A program made the translations under genes and the position numbers. A stretch of 45,236 nt of DNA from Mycobacterium palustre. GTDB taxonomy: Bacteria > Actinomycetota > Actinomycetes > Mycobacteriales > Mycobacteriaceae. Within the stretch, counting starts at the first letter, position 1; each line of letters starts with the position of its first letter. The notes beneath the pieces are model-generated. The model was given only the letters and a program-made list of their open reading frames with translations, did no database searches and was not told where the DNA came from. Below are positions 24,636 to 31,990 of the stretch, in pieces. The stretch lies in assembly GCF_002101785.1 (NCBI RefSeq), contig NZ_LQPJ01000142.1:1-45236 (forward strand), in the 5' to 3' direction.

Positions 24636-25688
24636 TCACCTCCAGCGGGACCACACGTAAGGGACGAGCGCGCGAAGAAAATCCAGGTCCGGTCCCGGAC
24701 GGGCCTGGGCGAACGCCTGCTCGAAATACTCTTGGGCCACCAGGAGGATCCCTTCGGCGTAGTCGCGAGTGAAGGCGATGCTGCCGTAGTCGTCCATCAG
24801 CGCCCGCACTGTGCGGACGAGCTCCTCCGAGCGCTGTGTGCGGTTGCGCCGCAGGTAGTCGCGGACGAAGCGGCGATCCTCACCCTGCGCCGTTGCCATC
24901 AGGTGGATGAGCGTCAGCGTCCGCTTGCCCTCGTAGAGATCGCCGAGGATCTCCTTCCCATAGGTGCCCTGGTCGCCGATCAGGTTCAGCAAGTCGTCAC
25001 GGATCTGGAACGCGGCGCCGAAGTGAAAGCCGAAGCGCACCAGGGGTCCTAACTCGACCGACCCGCCCGAGCCCACGATGGCACCGACGCGCAGCGGATG
25101 GATGGTGGTGTACCAGCACGTCTTGTGCATGATCAGCTCGAGGTAGTCCTCCGGCCTGAGGTTCTCGACTTCGTCGACTTGCCAACCGATCTCGGTCGCC
25201 TGGCCCTCGAGGGTGCGCATCGCCATCGTGTCGAACTCCGCCCACACCAAGTCCGCGACGTAGCGGTCCATTCGGCGGGTCGCCTTGCGCAACATTTGAC
25301 CCGCCACCATCGCCAGACCGTCTCCCGCGTTCAGCGCGGTACCCAGGCCGTGACTGGCCGCGAGTGTCCTTCGGCCCCGGCGCATCTCGCTGCCGTCGAC
25401 GATGTCGTCGTGAATCAGAAACGCGTTGTGCAGCAACTCAATCGCGACGGCGACCCCGAGCAATTCGTCGGATTCGGCGCCGAACGCCCGGCCCGCCGAC
25501 AGGCACAGCGCGGGCCGCAGCGCCTTGCCGGGCCGGGCGGGATACTCCCGCATGGGCCCGTAGAGCCACCGGTGCGGTTCGCCGTCGGGCAGCGCGTCGA
25601 GCATGGAATTCCGCACGACCCTGCCGAAGCCGCGCAACCGGTCCTCGACGCCGGTGATCAGGGCGTCGCGTTCGGCGGTGCTGGTCAT
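24636..25688 (-). CDS. Polyprenyl diphosphate synthase (short-chain/GGPP type)
   Basis: This 350-aa trans-isoprenyl diphosphate synthase condenses IPP with allylic diphosphates. The first Asp-rich motif is D94-D-I-V-D98 within LLHNAFLIHDDIVDGSEMRRG, and the second is D231-D-L-L-N235, followed by GTYGKEILGDLYEGKRTL. Phe90, four residues before the first motif, is a bulky position that usually limits product length, so a C15-C20 product is likely (inferred). The ATG overlaps the stop of the upstream gene (ATGA). It is distinct in sequence from the grcC1 synthase at 41757-42764. Its partner genes suggest it supplies substrate to the divergent FAD oxidoreductase. Confidence 0.88.
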   Translation of the reverse strand: MTSTAERDALITGVEDRLRGFGRVVRNSMLDALPDGEPHRWLYGPMREYPARPGKALRPALCLSAGRAFGAESDELLGVAVAIELLHNAFLIHDDIVDGSEMRRGRRTLAASHGLGTALNAGDGLAMVAGQMLRKATRRMDRYVADLVWAEFDTMAMRTLEGQATEIGWQVDEVENLRPEDYLELIMHKTCWYTTIHPLRVGAIVGSGGSVELGPLVRFGFHFGAAFQIRDDLLNLIGDQGTYGKEILGDLYEGKRTLTLIHLMATAQGEDRRFVRDYLRRNRTQRSEELVRTVRALMDDYGSIAFTRDYAEGILLVAQEYFEQAFAQARPGPDLDFLRALVPYVWSRWR

Positions 25689-26371
25689 GGGTTTCCGTGC
25701 CCCACGGTGAGCAGCACCGGCAGCCAGGCGTCGGGATAACCGTCGATCAGCAACGTACCGTGATAGCGCCCGGGCGCGACGTCGTCGCCGACCGTGATGT
25801 TTACGGCGACGCCCCTGCTGCACCGCGCCGGCATCGGCACGACCTCGGGATCGAAGCGCACCCGCGCCGCGCTGATCAGGCTGCCGTCGTGGGATAGCAG
25901 ATCGCCGCATCGCAGGGCGATCGTCCCCCGGTCGGTAGGCCCGCGGTTGTGTAGCCACACCTCCGCGGACACCACGCCGGGCTCGGACGCGCGGACGTCG
26001 AGTTGCCCCCTGACGGTCGAGGCGGCGACGTCGAACGCCGCGTCGCCGGGTCGCTGCGGCGACCCCGCGCCCCGCAAGGAGTCGGCCACCTGCCCGATAA
26101 GGCCCTTCCACGAATCCAATAGCTGCTCGACGTCGGGACGCCTGTTGGCGCCGTTACGCTCGCCGTTAGCTGGCCCGGCGCCGTCGGCCTCGTTGACGGC
26201 GCCGGGATCTTGATCGGCGCGATTCACAAAGCGGTCAACGAGATCGGCCGCGGCGCGAAACCCGCGGGCCTGAATCTCGCCAAGCGCACGCACGTTGACC
26301 GCCGGGTCGAACATCAAGGCCCAGGGGACGTCGGAGATCGCGCCCTCGTCCCGGGCGCCCGGTCCCGTCAC
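25685..26371 (-). CDS. Unknown protein: amphipathic helical N-terminus and beta-sandwich C-terminus
   Basis: The GTG at 26371 is preferred (GGAG six bases upstream) and gives 228 aa; the ATG at 26314 would give 209. The N-terminal part (FDPAVNVRALGEIQARGF, then LLDSWKGLIGQVADSL) is amphipathic helix reminiscent of phasins, interrupted by a Gly/Asn/Ala linker. The last 110 residues look like an immunoglobulin-type beta-sandwich (AEVWLHNRGPTDRGTIAL; VRFDPEVVPMPA; GRYHGTLLIDGY). There is no signal peptide or membrane segment. It overlaps the polyprenyl synthase by 4 nt. The C-terminal domain resembles that of the 257-aa protein on the opposite arm of the cluster. I know no function for it. Confidence 0.78.
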   Translation of the reverse strand: MTGPGARDEGAISDVPWALMFDPAVNVRALGEIQARGFRAAADLVDRFVNRADQDPGAVNEADGAGPANGERNGANRRPDVEQLLDSWKGLIGQVADSLRGAGSPQRPGDAAFDVAASTVRGQLDVRASEPGVVSAEVWLHNRGPTDRGTIALRCGDLLSHDGSLISAARVRFDPEVVPMPARCSRGVAVNITVGDDVAPGRYHGTLLIDGYPDAWLPVLLTVGHGNP

Positions 26372-26446
26372 CGGTCGCTCCAAACATTCTTCCCGGATAC
26401 CATTGCCACACCGGTATGCTAAGGCCGCGATACGTGAGGCGGGGCC
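26372..26446. promoter_or_regulatory. Divergent promoter region of the isoprenoid-linked cluster
   Basis: These 75 bp separate the two arms of the cluster and must hold both promoters. For the plus arm, TATGCT at 26415-26420 is a plausible -10 with no good -35, and GAGGCGGGG just before the ATG at 26447 serves as ribosome site. For the minus arm I see only a ribosome site (GGAG). No palindrome stands out. Confidence 0.4.
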
Positions 26447-27766
26447 ATGTCGATAGTGCATAGTCAGCTGGCGATTTTCGGCGCAATCGACGAATTGGTG
26501 CTCGAGGCCCGCACCGGTGACAACGGCAGCGCCGATCGGGCGGTGTTGACCGCCGCGGCCAAGCTCATGCCGAACAGCACCGGCTTCGGCGAAGCCGGGT
26601 GGTACCGCGAACTGCAGCGGTTCGTCAATCGCGACGGCGTCCGCGCGCCCGGCCGGACCAATCCGATCGCCTTCCCCACACTGCAGGCCGCCACGACCGA
26701 ACTCCTTGGCGTCCCGGCGCCGACGCCGGAGGCGGAAGCCAGCGCCGAGCCGAGCCCAGCCACGTCGCCGTTGCCAGAACCTCTGCAGGTGCCGCGGGCG
26801 GCGCCGCCAAGTGGACTCGATCAGCCCCGAAACCCAGACGGGCCAGGCGGATTCGAGGACCAGACGTTTTATGACTCCGCTCGCGACCCGGTTTTGGCGC
26901 GGGCGGGCTACGCCGCGTTCGTGTTGCTCAAACTGGGCGAGATCGCCGGTGGGCTCGATCAGACGCTGCTTGACGACTTGAAATCCGTGGTGGGCGTTGC
27001 GGTACGGTCTTTCGTCCCGCCCGGTGACCCCGGCATAGCGGCGATGACGGATAGCATCACCGGCGCCATCAACGACATCAACAGCAGGCAGGAGTGGACC
27101 GCATTCGTCACGGACGCGGTCGGACGGCGATTCGCCGAGGCTTCCAAGCCGTGCTTCGGGACATTGGAGGAGATCGACGGGAAGTACTGCAGCACCGTGG
27201 TGACCGACTCTGTCGAGCCAAGCCTTAGCGTCGCCGACATCGAGAACATCGTCGACCCGATGAATTGGGGCCTGTGCAGCAAGTTCTTCTGCAAGATGGT
27301 TCAGAACACCCCGAACCGGAACGGCGGAGGGTGGAGCCGCGTCCAAGAGCAGATCGGCGCGGAATGCGGCGAATACCGCCTCATCACAGATCTGATTTTC
27401 TACAAGGTGTGCCAGCGGGACGGCAGCATCTTCATCAACTACGACATCGACCCACAACGCCGCCCACCGGACCTGGGCTACGTCAAGGTCGACAACGGCT
27501 ACATCTTCGTATCGCCCGACAACGCCACCAACGACCCCAAAGAAAAGGGCGTCCGCATCCGCACCAGCAAACAGGAGCACGTGGATGGCTTGAGCCCGTG
27601 CGCGACGGCCGCGCTGGCGTGTCTGATGGGGTGGGCCGACGCCGGCCGGGAGATGCTCGCCGGGACGGCGCAGAAAATCATCTTGGCGCAGCAAGCCGGG
27701 CTTCCGACCCCCAAACTGAAGGTGTTCTACCCGTCTGACCAGCCCGACCCCGGGGAGCAGAACTGA
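26447..27766 (+). CDS. Unknown 439-aa protein with eight cysteines
   Basis: I do not recognise this family. Residues 1-88 form a helical domain (GFGEAGWYRELQRFVNRDGV). Residues 90-135 are a Pro/Ala/Glu linker, 140-230 are helical, and 230-380 form a mixed domain with cysteines at 236, 248, 277, 282, 307 and 322, including the compact DPMNWGLCSKFFCKM. Beta strands follow (SIFINYDIDP, GYIFVSPDNA). A last helical segment has Cys385 and Cys392. There is no signal peptide, so the cysteines may bind metal or be redox-active rather than form disulfides. It is the first gene of a five-gene chain and overlaps the next gene by 1 nt (TGATG). Confidence 0.8.
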   Translation: MSIVHSQLAIFGAIDELVLEARTGDNGSADRAVLTAAAKLMPNSTGFGEAGWYRELQRFVNRDGVRAPGRTNPIAFPTLQAATTELLGVPAPTPEAEASAEPSPATSPLPEPLQVPRAAPPSGLDQPRNPDGPGGFEDQTFYDSARDPVLARAGYAAFVLLKLGEIAGGLDQTLLDDLKSVVGVAVRSFVPPGDPGIAAMTDSITGAINDINSRQEWTAFVTDAVGRRFAEASKPCFGTLEEIDGKYCSTVVTDSVEPSLSVADIENIVDPMNWGLCSKFFCKMVQNTPNRNGGGWSRVQEQIGAECGEYRLITDLIFYKVCQRDGSIFINYDIDPQRRPPDLGYVKVDNGYIFVSPDNATNDPKEKGVRIRTSKQEHVDGLSPCATAALACLMGWADAGREMLAGTAQKIILAQQAGLPTPKLKVFYPSDQPDPGEQN

Positions 27767-28014
27767 TGTCGAACGCGCAGTTCCCGCCGAACTTCAAAGA
27801 CACGATCCAAGACACCACCAAGCTCGTCAATGATCTGATCGACCGCGCGGCGAGCGTCGCAGGCAACGCGGGCAAGAAGTGGATCGACGGGTTCACCAAG
27901 GGCGACGTGGGGGACGTTGCGGTCGACATCGGCGCAAAGTTCAAAGACCAAGTTCTCGACGCATGGGATACCGCCGAGGCCAACGTCAAACCGCCGCAGA
28001 ATGGAGGCCCGTAA
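27766..28014 (+). CDS. Small amphipathic protein, 82 aa
   Basis: This small acidic protein is made almost entirely of predicted amphipathic helix (FKDTIQDTTKLVNDLIDRAA; FKDQVLDAWDTAEANV) and has a Pro/Gly tail. There are no cysteines, signal or membrane segment. Its pattern is like phasins or apolipoprotein-type helices that coat lipid surfaces, but that is only a resemblance. Its start overlaps the stop of the 439-aa gene by 1 nt, and its own stop overlaps the next start by 1 nt (TAATG). This supports it as a real, co-translated gene despite its size. Confidence 0.75.
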   Translation: MSNAQFPPNFKDTIQDTTKLVNDLIDRAASVAGNAGKKWIDGFTKGDVGDVAVDIGAKFKDQVLDAWDTAEANVKPPQNGGP

Positions 28015-28787
28015 TGGCCGGCCAACCCGACCCACCCGATCCGCCGGATGTCATCGCGGCCCGCTACGCCGCGGCCGCGAAGAAAGCCGTCAACGCGGTC
28101 GCACAGGTGGGGATCGACGCGTTCGACAAGGTGAACGGTCCGCCCGGACCACAGCCTCCGTACCAACCCGCCGACGCAATCGATTCGATGGCGCAGTTGG
28201 CCGGTGCGGCGTTGGCCGGAACGGTCTCCATCGCGCGCGTCGCGCTACAGGTCCAATGGGACCGACGGATCCTGCTGGTTGCCGACAACATCGCGTCGAT
28301 CGTCGGCGCTGGCCTCAACGATGTGCTCGGGGTCGCCCAAGACGCCGCCCAGAAGATCAACACCAATTCCTACAAGCAGCAGGGCCTGGTCGACTCGGCA
28401 ATCAAACTCGCCAGCATCGGCGCGTTGCGAGGCGCCGAGATCATGGAAACCGCGATCGCGGGGCCCGGCGCGTACGCCGACCCGATCATCAAGCGGCCGT
28501 TCGTCTTCACGCCCGCGAAGAACATCGACGCCACTCTCGCGGTGACCAAGCTCGTCCGCACGCTGGACGGCACGGACATCAAATCGCTCGTGACCTTCGA
28601 TCCGCCCGCCGGCGTGCTGCCCGCGAACGAGCAGGACTTCACCCTCGTGATCAACACGGCCGGACTGCCGAGCGGCGCGTACCAGGGTACCGTCACCGCC
28701 ACCGATGCCGGGGCGCCTCCCAACAACGTTCGCACTTTCGACATCACGGTGCTCATCCCCGAGACGACGGACCCGCCCGAGCCGTGA
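28014..28787 (+). CDS. Unknown 257-aa protein: helical domain plus beta-sandwich C-terminus
   Basis: It starts MAGQPDPPDPPDVIAARYAA. Residues 15-150 are Ala-rich amphipathic helices (SMAQLAGAALAGTVSIARVA; LNDVLGVAQDAAQKINTNSY). From about residue 160 the protein becomes beta (PFVFTPAKNIDATLAV) and ends in a sandwich-like domain (VTFDPPAGVLPANEQDFTLV; GAYQGTVTATD). The C-terminal pattern (FDP, strand, G-x-Y-x-GT, strand) parallels the end of the protein encoded at 25685-26371, and both have amphipathic N-termini. It overlaps its neighbours by 1 nt and 4 nt. It may be structural or scaffolding; the function is unknown. Confidence 0.78.
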   Translation: MAGQPDPPDPPDVIAARYAAAAKKAVNAVAQVGIDAFDKVNGPPGPQPPYQPADAIDSMAQLAGAALAGTVSIARVALQVQWDRRILLVADNIASIVGAGLNDVLGVAQDAAQKINTNSYKQQGLVDSAIKLASIGALRGAEIMETAIAGPGAYADPIIKRPFVFTPAKNIDATLAVTKLVRTLDGTDIKSLVTFDPPAGVLPANEQDFTLVINTAGLPSGAYQGTVTATDAGAPPNNVRTFDITVLIPETTDPPEP

Positions 28788-31700
28788 GCGACGCCTCGCG
28801 GACCCCGCACATCGACGAGTTACTCGATCAAGCTTGTCAGGCGATCAACGAAGGAGACCGAGCCAGGGCCAAGGTGATCGCAGAGCGGGTGCTGCAGGTC
28901 GACCAAGGCAATGCCGAAGCCGAAGACCTCTTGGCGGCGCCGGCCGATCATGGCGAAATCCGGCGCCTGACAATCATGTTCGTCGACCTCGTCGACTCGA
29001 CGGCCCTTTCCACCCGGATAGACCCAGAGCTCTACCGCACCATCGTGGGCAGCTATCGCGACGACGTGCTCCGCATCGTGCGACGGTACGAAGGTCACAT
29101 AGCCAACACCAAAGGTGATGGGCTGCTTGCCTTTTTCGGCCACCCGCAGGCACACGAGGACGACGTGCGCCGAGCCGCCCAAGCCGGCCTCGACATCACG
29201 CGGGCCGTGGCGGAGCTCAGCGCGCGGGTGCGCCGTGGATTCGGCTTCAATATCGGTGTGCGCGTCGGCATCCACCGCGGCATCGTCTATCTCGACACCG
29301 CCCAGGACGACGTCTACGGGTTGGCCGCCAACCTCGCGGCACGGATTTGCAGTATCGCCGAGCCCGGCACGGTCGCCGTATCGGACGCGGTGGAACCGCT
29401 GATTTCGAGCGGATTCGAGCTCGAGGCCCGGCTCCCCCAGTCGGTCAAGGGTGTCGAATCACCCGTGCACCACTTTCGGGTGATCGCCGAGCGTGACCCG
29501 AGGCCGAGGCCGCTCGGTCCGCTGGTCGGGCGCGAGCGAGAGCGCGCTTACCTCGAGCGAAGCTGGGCGGATGCGCTCGAAAACCGCTTGGGCACACCGG
29601 GTGTGGTGTTTCAGGGCGATGCGGGGATCGGTAAGAGCAGGCTTGCCTGGTCGGCGGTGGACCTCGCCGAGCGGTCGCACGCGGTGGTGCTTGCGCTCAT
29701 CGGCTCGCCGCTACACACCGACGTCGGACTGCGCCCGGTGCGCCGCCTCTTGGAACGCCGCTGCGGCATCACCCGCACGTCGGATCCCCGGCAGCGGCTC
29801 GAAGACCTGGCCCGCGAGCTGGAGACGCTATCGTTAGATCCCACCGGCGTCATCCCCCTGCTGGCGCCCGTCCTCGGCATCCCCCCGCAGACCGGGTATC
29901 GGCCCGTGGAAGCCGAGGGCCGCAAGCTCTTCGAGCTCATCTGCGGCGCGGTGCACGACTACCTGCGCGCGTGCGTTCGCGGCGCGCCCGCTCTGGTCCT
30001 CGTCGAGGACATGCATTGGTTCGACGAGGACACCGTCCAGGCGGTGCGGTCGCTGCTGAACTCCGACCTGGGTGGTCACGTGCTGATCGTGATGACCAGT
30101 CGCCGGCTCGTACCGTTGGGTGACGCCGCGCGGGCCGAGGTCTTCGACCTGGCGCCCCTGAGCGACACCGAGTCGGACCGGCTCATCACCGCCTTGCATC
30201 CAAGCGTGACGTCGATCGCCAAACAGGCGGTGCTACGTCGTTGCGACGGAATACCGCTCTACATCGAGGAATTGGTGACCAAGCTCAAGGACGCACCGTC
30301 GGACGCGGGCGCGCTGTCCAGCGTTCCGGACACCTTGTACGAAGCGTTGTTCGCGCGGCTGCGCTCGGGTGCGGGCGCCGTCCGGGTGGTCGAAGCGGCG
30401 GGGATCATCGGCACCCGAGTCGAACGGGCGCTGCTGTCGGCGGCCGTGGACATGCCCGGCGCGGAGCTCGATCAGGTGCTGCAGCAGCTGGTGGACAGCA
30501 GGGTGCTCGAGCCGATCGAGCAAGATAGTTGGCGTTTCCGCCACGAGTTGCTCCGAGAGGTCGCCGCCGAGATCTCGCCGCCGAGCCTTCGCCGCGAGAT
30601 GCACAGCCGCATCGCCGACAGTCTGCTGTCGGCGGCCGCCGACGGGAACCCCGACTGGCCGCTGATCGCATACCACTGCGCGAACGCCGAAAGGCACGTC
30701 GAGGCCGCCACAGCGCACGGTCAGGCCTCGGCCAACGCGTGGCAACGGGGCGCCCTCGAAGAGGCCCGAAGCTACCTCACCGAGGCACTCGCCCAGGTGG
30801 AACGTTGTGCGCGCGGATCCGATCGCGATCAGATGGAAATCGCGCTCAGATTGCGTCGGGCGCTGCTGGCACAGGCCGCCGAAGGGGTGGCCAGTCCGAA
30901 CGCCACGGCGGACTTCCAGCGCTGCCTTCAGCTGTGCAGCGACGACCTACAAGACGATGACCTGTTTTCCACCGTCATGTCCTTGTACCCCTATTACACG
31001 ATGCGGGCCGACCTCGATCGCGCCGAGCGGCTGGTCCGCTCGATCCGCGCCAGCCTCACCGGATCACGGCGGAAGTTTCTGCCCATCAACGAGTTCGCGC
31101 TGGGGATGCTGGCGTGGTACCGCGGCGACTTCGGCTACGCGCGGTCCCAACTGGACCTGGCGGCCGCCACCCTGACCGAAGAGGCGACGCGGGAGCTCGA
31201 CGCGATGCTGTTCATGCCCAACGACCCGACCGCGGGACTGCTCACCCATCGCGCGCTGTCACGCTACGTCGACGCCGACCTGCCCGGCGCCGAAGCCGAA
31301 TTGGCCGCCGCGGAACGCCGTTGCGCCGAACTGCCTTTCCCCCAGGGCGCCTTCAGCCTGGCCTACGCGCGGCAGATCGAAGTGATGATCCGGATCGAGT
31401 CCGGTCAACACGACCGCGCCGCCGGCATCGCCACCGAACTCGCGGCACTGGGCGAACAACATGGGTTTGATTCCTGGGCGCTGGTGGGAACCGCGCAGCA
31501 CGCCAGCGTCGCGGCGTTCCGGGCGCTCTCCGGCCCCACCGTCGACCCCGCCGCGCTGCCTGCTCACATCGCCACCATCACGGCCTATGTCGACGCGTGG
31601 CGAGCGCTGGGCGTGATCTCGCTGATCACGTTCTACGATGCCCTGCTGGCGCGGCTGCTGATCGCGGCCGGTGATCTCGACGCGGCCAACCGGCGGCTGC

Positions 31701-31990
31701 AGACCGCGCTCGATCTGGCCGCCGATACCGGCATGCGGTTCTATGACGCCGAGTTGATCAGGTGGCGCGCCCACGCCACCGACGACCCGGCGCAACAACG
31801 CGCCGACCTGACCGCGGCGGTCGACCTGGCGCAAAGTCAGGGCGCGTCGCTGTTCGAATTGCGCTCGGCGCTGGACCTTTTCGAACTGAGCCCGGAGACG
31901 GGCCGTCCCGCACTGGTCCAAGCGGCGGGCGCGTTGCCCGCCGACGGCGCCTGGCCGGAACTGGTCCGCGCGCGAACGATGCTCGGGTGA
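28784..31990 (+). CDS. Class III nucleotidyl-cyclase-like / AAA ATPase / TPR signalling protein
   Basis: This is a 1068-aa protein (GTG start, GTGA overlap). After a short helical repeat (1-55) comes a class III cyclase homology domain (about 60-234) with the two metal Asp (D68 in FVDLVDST, D112 in KGDG) and the transition-state pair N183/R187 in NLAAR. The position normally held by the substrate lysine, four residues before D112, is Asn108. An AAA/STAND ATPase follows (from about 245; Walker A GDAGIGKS 278-285, Walker B LVLVEDMHW near 400). About 400 residues of TPR-like helices end the protein. There is no LuxR-type DNA-binding domain, unlike several relatives. It could make or sense a nucleotide, or act as a regulated scaffold for the cluster products. 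Confidence 0.88.
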   Translation: MSDASRTPHIDELLDQACQAINEGDRARAKVIAERVLQVDQGNAEAEDLLAAPADHGEIRRLTIMFVDLVDSTALSTRIDPELYRTIVGSYRDDVLRIVRRYEGHIANTKGDGLLAFFGHPQAHEDDVRRAAQAGLDITRAVAELSARVRRGFGFNIGVRVGIHRGIVYLDTAQDDVYGLAANLAARICSIAEPGTVAVSDAVEPLISSGFELEARLPQSVKGVESPVHHFRVIAERDPRPRPLGPLVGRERERAYLERSWADALENRLGTPGVVFQGDAGIGKSRLAWSAVDLAERSHAVVLALIGSPLHTDVGLRPVRRLLERRCGITRTSDPRQRLEDLARELETLSLDPTGVIPLLAPVLGIPPQTGYRPVEAEGRKLFELICGAVHDYLRACVRGAPALVLVEDMHWFDEDTVQAVRSLLNSDLGGHVLIVMTSRRLVPLGDAARAEVFDLAPLSDTESDRLITALHPSVTSIAKQAVLRRCDGIPLYIEELVTKLKDAPSDAGALSSVPDTLYEALFARLRSGAGAVRVVEAAGIIGTRVERALLSAAVDMPGAELDQVLQQLVDSRVLEPIEQDSWRFRHELLREVAAEISPPSLRREMHSRIADSLLSAAADGNPDWPLIAYHCANAERHVEAATAHGQASANAWQRGALEEARSYLTEALAQVERCARGSDRDQMEIALRLRRALLAQAAEGVASPNATADFQRCLQLCSDDLQDDDLFSTVMSLYPYYTMRADLDRAERLVRSIRASLTGSRRKFLPINEFALGMLAWYRGDFGYARSQLDLAAATLTEEATRELDAMLFMPNDPTAGLLTHRALSRYVDADLPGAEAELAAAERRCAELPFPQGAFSLAYARQIEVMIRIESGQHDRAAGIATELAALGEQHGFDSWALVGTAQHASVAAFRALSGPTVDPAALPAHIATITAYVDAWRALGVISLITFYDALLARLLIAAGDLDAANRRLQTALDLAADTGMRFYDAELIRWRAHATDDPAQQRADLTAAVDLAQSQGASLFELRSALDLFELSPETGRPALVQAAGALPADGAWPELVRARTMLG

